Origin: Candidatus Omnitrophota bacterium | GTDB lineage: Bacteria > Omnitrophota > Omnitrophia > Omnitrophales > Aquincolibacteriaceae | Length of the DNA stretch: 7,521 nt | Assembly (NCBI GenBank): GCA_016196565.1 | Contig: JACPXK010000012.1 | Coordinates: 1-7,521, forward strand | Reading direction: 5' to 3' | Shown: in pieces, positions 1-6,280 of the stretch | How positions within the stretch are numbered: position 1 is the stretch's first letter | Layout of the letters: the number at the start of each line of letters is the position of its first letter | The notes under the pieces: generated by a model | Seen by the model: only the letters and a program-made list of their open reading frames with translations | Database searches by the model: none | Told to the model about the DNA's origin: nothing | Translations under genes and position numbers: made by a program

Positions 1-2
1 AT

Positions 3-239
3 CCTTTTTCAAAGCTCGATATCGATAATGTGCCTAGCCCATCGCAAACCTTGGATTGGAATGCTTTTGTTTTGACGGGAATCATTCAGCGCGGCACAAA
101 GCGCGTGGCCATTTTAAACCGTCTTTTTGTGCATGAAGGCGATGACATTCAGGGCATTCAGGTGGTGCGCATCGATCAAGATAAAGTGATACTCAAAAAA
201 GGCGAGGAAGAAGCCATGATCAAAATGGGGGTAGCATGA
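3..239 (+). CDS. PilP/MshK/GspB-like pilus or type II secretion assembly protein, C-terminal part (5' end outside window)
   Basis: The reading frame is open from base 3, so the gene probably starts upstream of the window. A GTG at 30 is in frame but there is no reason to prefer it as the start. The visible C-terminus (about 78 residues) has the small beta-domain pattern of inner-membrane-anchored pilus and secretion accessory proteins (PilP, MshK, GspB/GspC type): LTGIIQ, then a short turn, AILN, FVHEGDDIQGIQVVRI, then VILKKG. In those families this domain lies in the periplasm and contacts the secretin. Its stop overlaps the secretin start by 4 bases (ATGA at 236-239), so the two are very probably translationally coupled. 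The order of a MshK-like gene followed by a secretin matches MSHA-type pilus operons. The exact family name is uncertain because the N-terminus is missing. Confidence 0.7.
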   Translation, partial: PFSKLDIDNVPSPSQTLDWNAFVLTGIIQRGTKRVAILNRLFVHEGDDIQGIQVVRIDQDKVILKKGEEEAMIKMGVA

Positions 240-2068
240 AAACGATACATTGTGAGCTCCGTCATCCTGAGGCCGATAGGCCGAAGGATCTCAAAGCGAG
301 ATCCTTCGCTCCACGAAGTGGTCCTTTAGGGTCGCTCAGGATAGCGTTGTGTTTTTTTAGTTTTATTTTATTTTCTTCTTCGTTACATGCTGCTGATGTT
401 ACGCTTACTCCACCCACCAATGACGGCGAAAATATTCTTGTTTTCAGAAATGCGGATATCCGTGACGTGCTCAGCCTGATTGCCGACGAATATGATCTTA
501 ACATCGTGATGAGCGATGAAGTCAGCGGGCAGATTTCTCTAAGGCTGAGAGATGCTTCCCTTAATAACACCCTGGATTCTATTCTTATTGCGCGCGGATT
601 CGATTATGAAATCCGCGACAATGTCATTCGCGTGGCCCCTACCGAAACCATTGAAGCCGAACGCGCCAAAAGACTTTCCAAAGAAGGTCTTGAAGCGCTT
701 GTCTCGGAAGTCATTGTGCTTCGTTATTTGGACGCCAATGATGTGAAGTCTATGGTGAATTCCATGCTGACTTCCCGCGGGTCTGTCAGCGTTTTGGAAA
801 AAAGAACTTATAAGGGATTTCAATTTGGAGCTCAAATGGTGGGCAATCAGACAGGATCCTCAGGATCGGGTTCGAGTTCTTCTAGTTCAAGTTATAGCGG
901 CTCATCCTCTCAAACCGGGGCATTACTCGCTGCTTCTCAAGCAAGTGCTAAGGAACCTCCGCGAGCCAACACCTTGATGGTTGTGGATGTGCGGAGTCAA
1001 ATCGACAGAATCAAAGGGGTGATCGAACAAGTGGATATTTCTCCGCGGCAAATTTTAATCGATTCTAAAATTTTGGAGGTCAACACAAATTCCCTTGAGG
1101 ACCTTGGACTTGATTTAAATAATGATCTTACTTTCGCGGCCGGCGAAAATAAAAGCAAGTACAATCCGCTTACGACCGACTTAAACGCAAGTTCTTCCAA
1201 TTCCACCATCAACTCGGGTGTTTTTAGCAACACTTTTCCGGCGAACACGGATTCAGGAATTCATGCGGTTTTCCAGCATTTGAACGGGGAGGATTTCACC
1301 ATTATTTTGCATGCCCTTTTGCAGGATAAACACACCAAAACCCTTTCAGCCCCCAAAATTTTAACGTTGGAAAATCAAGAGGCCGCCATTCTTGTCGGCG
1401 AAAGATATCCCATTTACGAAGCCAATGTGAGCGATCAGGGAACCGTCACCGAAACCCTTTCTTTTTATCAGCCGGTCGGAATCAGTTTGCAGGTGATTGC
1501 GCAGGTGACGCCCGAAAAAGACATTATCATGATTATTCATCCTACGGTCAGTTCCATCGGGGATTTGGTGAGGGGAACCAGCGGTTTGACCCAGCCCCGA
1601 ATTAATGTGCGTGAGGCCGACACACGCGTTTTGATCAAAAACGGCGAGACCCTGGTGATCGGCGGGCTTCTTGAAGATGTGGATGATCGCCGTTATTTTA
1701 ATGTTCCTTTGTTGGAACGCGTGCCGCTTATCTCCAAACTTTTTAACCGGCGGCAAGTTGATATTGATCAACGCAATCTCCTGATTTTTATTACCCCGCG
1801 TGTGGTGGACGAAGGAAAACTTCCTTTAAGCGAAGCAGAACAACTCAGATTGAATGGGATTAATGACCCGGCCCGTTACGGAACGCTTTACGACCGGCGG
1901 GCGGCTGTCCGGCAATTTTATAATGCGGCCGAGAAAAATTACAAAAGCAAAAAATATGAAGTGGCCAAGGCTCAATTCCTGAAAGTCCTCAGCATGGAAC
2001 CCCAGCATTCGGGAGCGATTAAATATTTGAAGAAATTAAACGCCCTTCCGAACCGGTACCCGGTTTAA
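236..2068 (+). CDS. Secretin (outer-membrane channel of type IV pilus / type II secretion family), MshL/PilQ/GspD-like
   Basis: This 610-residue protein forms the outer-membrane ring through which a pilus or secreted substrate passes. It has a signal peptide with hydrophobic core at about 36-50 and likely cleavage after SLHA (residue 52). An STN-type secretin N-domain spans about 65-133, and a second N-domain starts near 155. A Ser/Gly-rich loop lies at about 207-228, as in many secretin N3 domains. The secretin core is at about 345-523 and ends in the family signature GETLVIGGLL (470 on), then PLLERVPLISKLFNRR and LLIFITPRVV. No AMIN domain is seen, which makes a classical PilQ less likely than an MshL- or GspD-like protein. 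The last ~50 residues look like one TPR repeat, an unusual tail. The ATG at 236 overlaps the upstream gene. An in-frame TTG at 347, preceded by AGGA, is an alternative start that would skip the palindromic repeat but leave a signal peptide with no positive charge. Confidence 0.93.
   Translation: MKTIHCELRHPEADRPKDLKARSFAPRSGPLGSLRIALCFFSFILFSSSLHAADVTLTPPTNDGENILVFRNADIRDVLSLIADEYDLNIVMSDEVSGQISLRLRDASLNNTLDSILIARGFDYEIRDNVIRVAPTETIEAERAKRLSKEGLEALVSEVIVLRYLDANDVKSMVNSMLTSRGSVSVLEKRTYKGFQFGAQMVGNQTGSSGSGSSSSSSSYSGSSSQTGALLAASQASAKEPPRANTLMVVDVRSQIDRIKGVIEQVDISPRQILIDSKILEVNTNSLEDLGLDLNNDLTFAAGENKSKYNPLTTDLNASSSNSTINSGVFSNTFPANTDSGIHAVFQHLNGEDFTIILHALLQDKHTKTLSAPKILTLENQEAAILVGERYPIYEANVSDQGTVTETLSFYQPVGISLQVIAQVTPEKDIIMIIHPTVSSIGDLVRGTSGLTQPRINVREADTRVLIKNGETLVIGGLLEDVDDRRYFNVPLLERVPLISKLFNRRQVDIDQRNLLIFITPRVVDEGKLPLSEAEQLRLNGINDPARYGTLYDRRAAVRQFYNAAEKNYKSKKYEVAKAQFLKVLSMEPQHSGAIKYLKKLNALPNRYPV
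261..346. repeat. Composite palindromic repeat (REP-like) inside the secretin start region
   Basis: About 86 bases form nested inverted repeats. The outer arms are ATCCTGAG (264-271) and CTCAGGAT (335-342), 8 of 8 paired. The inner arms are CGAAGGATCTC (282-292) and GAGATCCTTCG (298-308), 11 of 11 paired around a 5-base loop. Small side hairpins are GGCC-GATA-GGCC (271-282) and CCAC-GAA-GTGG (311-321). The CATCCTGAG...GAAGGATCTC pattern resembles dispersed palindromic repeats I know from many bacterial genomes, normally between genes. Here the secretin frame runs straight through it, encoding roughly residues 9-37, rich in Arg, Pro and Lys. The exact ends are estimated. Confidence 0.8.
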
Positions 2069-2457
2069 GATTTCAGAAGTTCTTCGAGTTTGGCGAGAAA
2101 TTTCACGGGATCAAAAGGCTTGGTCATGTACGCATTGGCCCCCGCCTCCAGCCCTTTTTCCTGATCTTCGGTTTGAACCCGCGCGCTGAACATCATGATG
2201 GGAATATGCCGGTATTTGTCTTCTTGCTTTAAAAGCCGGCAGACTTTATAGCCGTCCATTTTGGGAAGCATTACGTCCAACACAATCAAATCCGGATTTT
2301 CACTGCGTGCTTTATCGAAGGCCTCTTGGCCGTCTGAAGCGGTGATGACGTTATAGCCATTGACTTTAAGGCGGGAAGAAACCACGCGAAGAATGAGCGG
2401 TTCATCATCGACCACGAGTATCTTTTTTGCAGTTTTCTGAGAAGGATTTTCGGCCAT
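2065..2457 (-). CDS. Stand-alone response regulator receiver (REC, CheY-like) protein
   Basis: The 130 residues are essentially one receiver domain with no output domain. All key positions are present: acidic pair D17-D18 after ILVV, phospho-acceptor D61 in LIVLDVMLPKMDG, S91 at the switch position, and K113 in the MTKPF motif. Such proteins take a phosphate from a histidine kinase and act by protein contact, as CheY or the PilG/PilH proteins do; no kinase lies in the window. The ATG at 2457 is preceded by GGAG 8 bases upstream. A good sigma70-type promoter lies between this gene and the toxin gene, so it can be transcribed on its own. Its stop overlaps the secretin stop on the other strand (2065-2068), leaving no room for a terminator between them. 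A link to pilus or motility control is a guess from position only. Confidence 0.93.
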   Translation of the reverse strand: MAENPSQKTAKKILVVDDEPLILRVVSSRLKVNGYNVITASDGQEAFDKARSENPDLIVLDVMLPKMDGYKVCRLLKQEDKYRHIPIMMFSARVQTEDQEKGLEAGANAYMTKPFDPVKFLAKLEELLKS

Positions 2458-2480
2458 CAGTTTTGCTCCAAGTTCGCTTG

Positions 2481-2508
2481 ATTATAAATAGGAATTCAAA
2501 AGAAGCAA
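2481..2508 (-). promoter_or_regulatory. Candidate sigma70-type promoter of the response regulator gene
   Basis: Read on the minus strand: -35 TTGCTT (2503-2508), a 16-base spacer, and a perfect -10 TATAAT (2481-2486). It lies in the 59-base gap between the toxin stop and the response regulator start and would give a leader of roughly 17 bases. The prediction rests on consensus match and position. Confidence 0.6.
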
Positions 2509-2516
2509 TCAAAAAT

Positions 2517-2861
2517 CTAAATAAGCCCAAGGCTTATTTTTATGGCTCGTTCTACTTTCCTTAAATGTTCTGCCGGCAAAGATCCGATTTTTTGTTCAAG
2601 CCGGGTTTTGTCCAGCGTGCGAATTTGAGAAAGTAATACGGTGGAGTCTGATTTCAATCCGCCCATTCCTTTGGGTAGATTGACATTGGTGGGATATTCC
2701 TTGGTAAAGCTTTTTGTGGTAAGGGGAGCGACGATGGTGGTAGGAGCCAATTCATTGCCGATATTGTTTTGAATGACTAAAACGGGTCTTCGTCCGGCCT
2801 GCTCCGATCCCTGAGCGGGATTTAAATTAACCCAGAAAATATCGCCGCGTTTAATCGACAT
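2517..2861 (-). CDS. mazF: MazF/PemK-family mRNA interferase toxin (EndoA type)
   Basis: This 114-residue protein is a sequence-specific endoribonuclease toxin of a type II toxin-antitoxin pair; when free of antitoxin it cuts mRNA in the cytoplasm. It follows the Bacillus subtilis EndoA pattern closely along its full length: KRGDIFWVNLNPAQGSEQ, RRPVLVIQN, DSTVLLSQIRTLDK, and a closing ISLGLI. The residues reported as catalytic in EndoA, Arg25 and Thr48, and the neighbouring Ser19, are all conserved at the same numbers, so it looks active. It overlaps the antitoxin gene by 11 bases. No good Shine-Dalgarno sequence precedes its ATG, so translation probably depends on coupling to the antitoxin, which would keep antitoxin in excess. 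The cleavage sequence cannot be read from the gene. Confidence 0.96.
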   Translation of the reverse strand: MSIKRGDIFWVNLNPAQGSEQAGRRPVLVIQNNIGNELAPTTIVAPLTTKSFTKEYPTNVNLPKGMGGLKSDSTVLLSQIRTLDKTRLEQKIGSLPAEHLRKVERAIKISLGLI

Positions 2862-3096
2862 ATTTCAGCGAGTCATTATCAAGCTTTTCAAAATCATCGG
2901 TGATTTGTTTTGCCGTCCCGTACATTTCTTGATACCCTTCGCGAAGCATGCTATTCATGGCATTTTGTTTTTTGAGCTGCAAATAAACCCGCACGGCTTT
3001 TTGAATTAAAGTACTCCGCTTAATGTTCTCGCGTTTGGCTTCAAGATCAAGTTGATGTTTTAAATCTTTCGGAAAGGTGATGCTGAGGTATTCCAT
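2851..3096 (-). CDS. mazE: Ribbon-helix-helix antitoxin (EndoAI/MazE type) paired with MazF
   Basis: This 81-residue antitoxin should bind and neutralise the adjacent MazF-type toxin and repress its own operon. Residues 1-45 form a ribbon-helix-helix DNA-binding domain: LSITFPKDL strand, then two helices ending in AVRVYLQLKK. The tail has MLREGYQEMYGTAKQ, which lines up with the toxin-binding LMRRGYMEMAK segment of Bacillus subtilis EndoAI, so the pair matches the EndoAI/EndoA type rather than the AbrB-fold Escherichia coli MazE. A strong AAGGAGG site (3101-3107 on the minus strand) sits 4 bases before the ATG, in contrast to the toxin gene. Promoter and operator-like repeats lie directly upstream. 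Confidence 0.93.
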   Translation of the reverse strand: MEYLSITFPKDLKHQLDLEAKRENIKRSTLIQKAVRVYLQLKKQNAMNSMLREGYQEMYGTAKQITDDFEKLDNDSLKYVD

Positions 3097-3125
3097 AAGG
3101 CCTCCTTAACTCGGCTCCATACAGA

Positions 3126-3153
3126 AGTATATACTCAAATCTATATTTTTCAA
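3126..3153 (-). promoter_or_regulatory. Candidate promoter of the mazE-mazF operon
   Basis: On the minus strand: -35 TTGAAA (3148-3153), a 16-base spacer, and -10 TATACT (3126-3131). The predicted transcript starts near 3119, about 22 bases before the antitoxin ATG, with room for the AAGGAGG site. The -10 lies inside the perfect 10-base palindrome AGTATATACT (3126-3135), a natural place for repressor binding. Confidence 0.6.
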
Positions 3154-3171
3154 GAATTCTCCTTGAGTTTA
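3130..3171. promoter_or_regulatory. Operator-like inverted repeat at the mazE-mazF promoter
   Basis: TATACTCAA (3130-3138) and TTGAGTTTA (3163-3171) form an inverted repeat with 8 of 9 positions matching. The arms flank the -35 element and one overlaps the -10 palindrome. Ribbon-helix-helix antitoxins usually bind paired short sites at their own promoter, so this is the likely autoregulation site. The assignment is inferred from symmetry and position. The same repeat could also affect expression of the divergent gene starting at 3303. Confidence 0.4.
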
Positions 3172-3302
3172 TAGTTTTTCTCGACAATGCCTGCCTCCTA
3201 AGGGCAAGAACACTCAATATTTAGTATTAAGGTTGTAATTTGCCCCCTACAGGGTACCTTTCTTTCAAGGACAAAAAACTCATAAATAAGGGAGCCATAC
3301 TC

Positions 3303-6170
3303 ATGAAATTACAAAGGATTCGATCAAAATGGATTGCACTTCTGGTCATGACCGCTTTTATATTCGTTCCCGCAGGCAATCCTGCTTACGCCGAAGAGAT
3401 AGTCGATTTTCAAAATCCTGAAGAACAGCCCACAACGCCGACGGTTCCGGTAGAAGAAGCAGCTTCACCAGAAGTACAGGAGCCACCACCGGTTCAAACC
3501 AGCACGGAAGCAATGATGGGTGAAACGCTTTCTCCCGCAACGACTGAATCCGAAAAATCGAAGTCTAAATCAGAAGACGAAGGCAAAAGTAATCCTTTAG
3601 AATTAGCATTTTTGCAAGCTGAAAATCAAAAACCCGGTTCTGTGCAAATTAATGCGGCAGGAGCTCAAACTGCCTCTGGTGTGAGCAGAGTCGAAGCATT
3701 TATTCCTGAGTATGAGGGATTGCCTTTCGGAACCGGCGTTTTTATCGCTTATCGAGAGATTTCAGGACCGAATGCAGGACAGATAGGCGGGACAGTAATG
3801 CGGGAAACATTCAATGGGCATTTTGAGGCGGTCTTTCCCACAAGGCCTGAAACGCAGTATGAATTTGTGGTGATCGTGGGAAATGATCTGGCGTCTCCTT
3901 TAGGCAGTTCGAGAGTGGGGACATTCCGTTCCGCCTCGTCACAAAATAAAGAACCATTGTATGGTTTTTTCCCGCAATCGATGACGCCACAACCCCAGAT
4001 GCCGGCTCAGCCCGTGCAAGCTCCTCCGGCTTCGACGGTGAATAAGCCAAATCCTGTTAACACAAGCGCCAACTCTAATACTAATAAACTTGAAATTAAA
4101 GATATTGATCGTGTTGCCATTGGTGGAGCGCGGGCGCAAAGTGCGGCCGGTCAAACCCTGTTTGAAACAAGCGTTCTCGGGTATGAAGATTTGCCTTACG
4201 GATTGAGTGTGGTTGTGCGCTTGCGCCAATTATCGCCGGGGCCACTGATGGGGCAGTGGAGCGGGGGAATGATGATGCATACGTTCAATGATAATTTTGA
4301 AGCGGTTTTTCCCACAAGACCTGAAACGGAGTATGAATTTTACATCGAGGCTTCTTATGGTGACGGAATTCCTTTGGGAAGTACGGAGCCCAGAACTTTT
4401 CGCACGCCCTCTTCACAAAGCAAAGTGGAATTAAACACTTTTCCGCGATCAATATCCGTACCCGTGAAGCCCGAAGATACCTCTTCGCTCTATCCCGAAT
4501 CCGGACCGAATTCTACGAGCCCGATGAATTCCGAATCGGGAATGGGAGTAAATACTTCTGCGCCTGTTGTGGCGGAAATAGATCAGCAAGAATTAATAAG
4601 ACAGAGAATGGAAAAAGAACGGATGCTCAAAGAACTCATGTTAGAAAAATTAATGTCGAATGAGCAAATTTCCAATCAAGAGACGGATCCTATCAGGGAT
4701 CCCATGTCGTCCGCCTTGATGGACTCTGTTGTGACCGAACCAAAAGAAAACATGGAAAAGACAAAAGAAGAGATATTAAGAGAACTCTCTTTAAATCAGA
4801 GTTCTATGGAATCCGCACAAGTTGAAGAAAAATCTTTAAAAGAGCAAATATTAGAAGAACTTTTGGCAAAACAGCAGACGATCGAAGAAGAAATTTTCGA
4901 TCAGGAAAATTATCCGGAAGAAGCCGGAACTTCTTCAGGAAATACTCAAGAAATGACAGGAGAGTCTGAACAAGCGGAACCGGAACCGCAGGCAAATATT
5001 CCCGAAGAGGTAAATGCAGCGCCGGAAAATGGATCATCGGCGGGAGAAGAAACCTCTTCATTCCCGGATAGTTCGTCAGCCCAAAATAATTCAAACGGAA
5101 CAGAATACGCGCCCGAAAATAATGATACGGGAGAAAATCAGGCAAGTGTTTTTTCGACTGAATCTGAAACAACGGAAGTTTCTGCAGGGGGGCCGGACCA
5201 GAGCGAAGTGTCAGATCCGTCAGGATCAAAGACCGTTTCTTATTGGGGTGATTATAAGTTGGTTGAAACTAGCTATACCAGTACGACGGGCCCTGAAAAC
5301 GATAAAACAAAGACGACAGGCGAAGTATTTTCCACCTTCAAATGGGACTATAAAGCCGCCGCATGGATACTCGAAAGCAAATCGGGACACGAACACGTTT
5401 ACAAAAGTTGGGATCTCACGACAGGCACACAAAACGAGAAAGGAAGTTCTTCGAAAAGTTATTCCTTGTTCTGGGCCATCCCTGCTTCAGGCGGCCCATA
5501 CTTCGCCGAGCCAACGAAGACTTTACAATACTGGTCGTTCGACAAAAAAAGAGTTGTAAATGGTCAAACAACTTGGGACGAGTCCTGGACAATACAGGGC
5601 GATGACATCTATACGCAGGTAGGTTACCGCAATACAGTGCAAGAGGGGGACCCGGTGCATCTCACTCACAACGTCGTTGAAATTTGGTCTGAAGGAGGCC
5701 GTCACACACGAGAAGAGTACACTGCCACGAACACCCTCACCGAGGCAAATACGATATTAGAGTTCTTGAGCTGGGAAAAAGGCGTGCGGCAGATTCGAAC
5801 TTATCTGGAGTCTAGAGAAAGCTTTGTTTTAGTAAATGACGGCAAAAACCGAGAACTGGTAAGCGATTGGGAGACTCATAAAGTATACGACAAAAACAAC
5901 ACTCTTACTTTTGAAAAAACTGCGGGATGGAGTGTCGCTGGCAATAGCATAACCTATTCGTTAAAGTTGTACGATAGGGACATTGATGTGGATGTTTCAG
6001 TCGTGCTGGATTCCAAGACGCAAGAGTTAAAGAGCATGTCGATGACCGATGGGGGCGGAGCTCCGATCAGCTGGCCAGCAGTTCCCTGGAACGACGAATT
6101 TAAGAAGTGGTTCCAACAAACGGTCGAGCCATGGACCGGCTTGTCCTCGCCCTCTTTCCCCATGGTTTAA
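3303..6170 (+). CDS. Large exported multi-domain protein of unknown function
   Basis: I do not recognise this 955-residue protein. The ATG at 3303 is chosen over an in-frame TTG at 3240 because GGGAG lies 8 bases upstream and a clear signal peptide follows: charged N-region, hydrophobic core at 10-22, likely cut after AYA (30). In order come a Pro/Glu-rich linker (31-95); two related beta-rich domains (about 97-226 and 259-385), each with FEAVFPTRPET and YEF, then TFR and SSQ; charged helices (about 427-530) with KExxLxEL at 438, 488 and 513; a Ser/Glu/Asn-rich disordered stretch (530-640); and a C-terminal region (643-955) with 16 tryptophans and alternating polar/hydrophobic strands. There are no cysteines, no lipobox, and no sortase or other C-terminal sorting signal that I recognise. 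It could be a periplasmic scaffold or surface protein. No promoter stands out in 3181-3302. Confidence 0.88.
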   Translation: MKLQRIRSKWIALLVMTAFIFVPAGNPAYAEEIVDFQNPEEQPTTPTVPVEEAASPEVQEPPPVQTSTEAMMGETLSPATTESEKSKSKSEDEGKSNPLELAFLQAENQKPGSVQINAAGAQTASGVSRVEAFIPEYEGLPFGTGVFIAYREISGPNAGQIGGTVMRETFNGHFEAVFPTRPETQYEFVVIVGNDLASPLGSSRVGTFRSASSQNKEPLYGFFPQSMTPQPQMPAQPVQAPPASTVNKPNPVNTSANSNTNKLEIKDIDRVAIGGARAQSAAGQTLFETSVLGYEDLPYGLSVVVRLRQLSPGPLMGQWSGGMMMHTFNDNFEAVFPTRPETEYEFYIEASYGDGIPLGSTEPRTFRTPSSQSKVELNTFPRSISVPVKPEDTSSLYPESGPNSTSPMNSESGMGVNTSAPVVAEIDQQELIRQRMEKERMLKELMLEKLMSNEQISNQETDPIRDPMSSALMDSVVTEPKENMEKTKEEILRELSLNQSSMESAQVEEKSLKEQILEELLAKQQTIEEEIFDQENYPEEAGTSSGNTQEMTGESEQAEPEPQANIPEEVNAAPENGSSAGEETSSFPDSSSAQNNSNGTEYAPENNDTGENQASVFSTESETTEVSAGGPDQSEVSDPSGSKTVSYWGDYKLVETSYTSTTGPENDKTKTTGEVFSTFKWDYKAAAWILESKSGHEHVYKSWDLTTGTQNEKGSSSKSYSLFWAIPASGGPYFAEPTKTLQYWSFDKKRVVNGQTTWDESWTIQGDDIYTQVGYRNTVQEGDPVHLTHNVVEIWSEGGRHTREEYTATNTLTEANTILEFLSWEKGVRQIRTYLESRESFVLVNDGKNRELVSDWETHKVYDKNNTLTFEKTAGWSVAGNSITYSLKLYDRDIDVDVSVVLDSKTQELKSMSMTDGGGAPISWPAVPWNDEFKKWFQQTVEPWTGLSSPSFPMV
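3591..4457 (+). repeat. Tandem duplication of a beta-rich domain within the large exported protein
   Basis: Unit A covers about 3591-3980 and unit B about 4077-4457, offset by 474 bases (158 residues). Shared protein features in order: an EGLP/EDLP turn, an FN-H/N-FEAVFPTRPET block, YEF, LGS, TFR, SSQ and a closing FPxS. The best conserved DNA is 3810-3866 against 4284-4340, with 50 of 57 bases equal by my count, while flanking parts have diverged strongly. Confidence 0.85.
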
Positions 6171-6179
6171 GCAGTAACC

Positions 6180-6208
6180 TAGACAAAGCTAAAATCCTGC
6201 TGTATATT
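6180..6208 (+). promoter_or_regulatory. Candidate promoter upstream of trxA
   Basis: TAGACA (6180-6185), a 17-base spacer and TATATT (6203-6208) fit a sigma70-type promoter. Transcription would start near 6215 and give a leader of about 85 bases holding the hairpins described next. It starts just after the stop of the large exported protein gene, which suggests that trxA begins a new transcription unit. Confidence 0.45.
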
Positions 6209-6221
6209 AACTTCCTTCTTG

Positions 6222-6244
6222 TCCTCAAAATAATCCTTTGAGGA
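6222..6244 (+). other. Hairpin upstream of the 40-bp palindrome
   Basis: TCCTCAAA (6222-6229) and TTTGAGGA (6237-6244) pair 8 of 8 around a 7-base loop. No T-run follows on the plus strand, so it is not a standard intrinsic terminator for the preceding gene. Its right arm shares 4 bases with the left end of the large palindrome, so the full forms of both cannot coexist. Confidence 0.5.
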
Positions 6245-6280
6245 AAAGGGGACAGGTTTTAAAACCTGTCCCCTTTTCCT
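6241..6280. repeat. Perfect 40-bp palindrome (GGGGACAGG/CCTGTCCCC repeat)
   Basis: Bases 6241-6260 and 6261-6280 are exact reverse complements, 20 of 20, centred on TTTTAAAA. The core GGGGACAGG...CCTGTCCCC resembles dispersed palindromes I know from many genomes, often seen near REP-associated (Y1-type) transposases; no transposase is present here. It sits in the leader of trxA, 8 bases before the ribosome binding site. It may slow or partly end transcription from upstream, but it lacks a following T-run on either strand. Confidence 0.9.

Noticed and set aside
848..919. Ser/Gly-rich low-complexity stretch in the secretin as an insertion or frameshift
   Set aside because: The frame is intact, and Ser/Gly-rich loops in the N3 domain are common in secretins.
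1361..1771. Minus-strand open frame of 136 codons
   Set aside because: It is antisense to the most conserved part of the secretin core.
3240..3302. Longer form of the large exported protein starting at TTG 3240
   Set aside because: It would add 21 residues before an evident signal peptide and has no good ribosome site; the ATG at 3303 has GGGAG at proper spacing.
3181..3302. Promoter or riboswitch for the large exported protein gene
   Set aside because: I found no -35/-10 pair with good spacing and only very short hairpins (for example CCCT-AC-AGGG); no known riboswitch pattern is visible.
4686..4702. GGATCC...GGATCC inverted repeat within the exported protein gene
   Set aside because: Short, inside coding sequence, and GGATCC is self-complementary, so two copies pair by chance; no context supports a role.
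5014..5559. Open frame of 181 codons on the plus strand, and a minus-strand frame at 4804-5229
   Set aside because: Both sit inside the large exported protein gene in other frames; the products show no domain, and the host frame has a signal peptide, repeats and a good start.
6241..6280. Palindrome as a classical intrinsic terminator
   Set aside because: No T-run follows the stem on either strand; it fits a dispersed palindromic repeat better, although some termination effect is possible.
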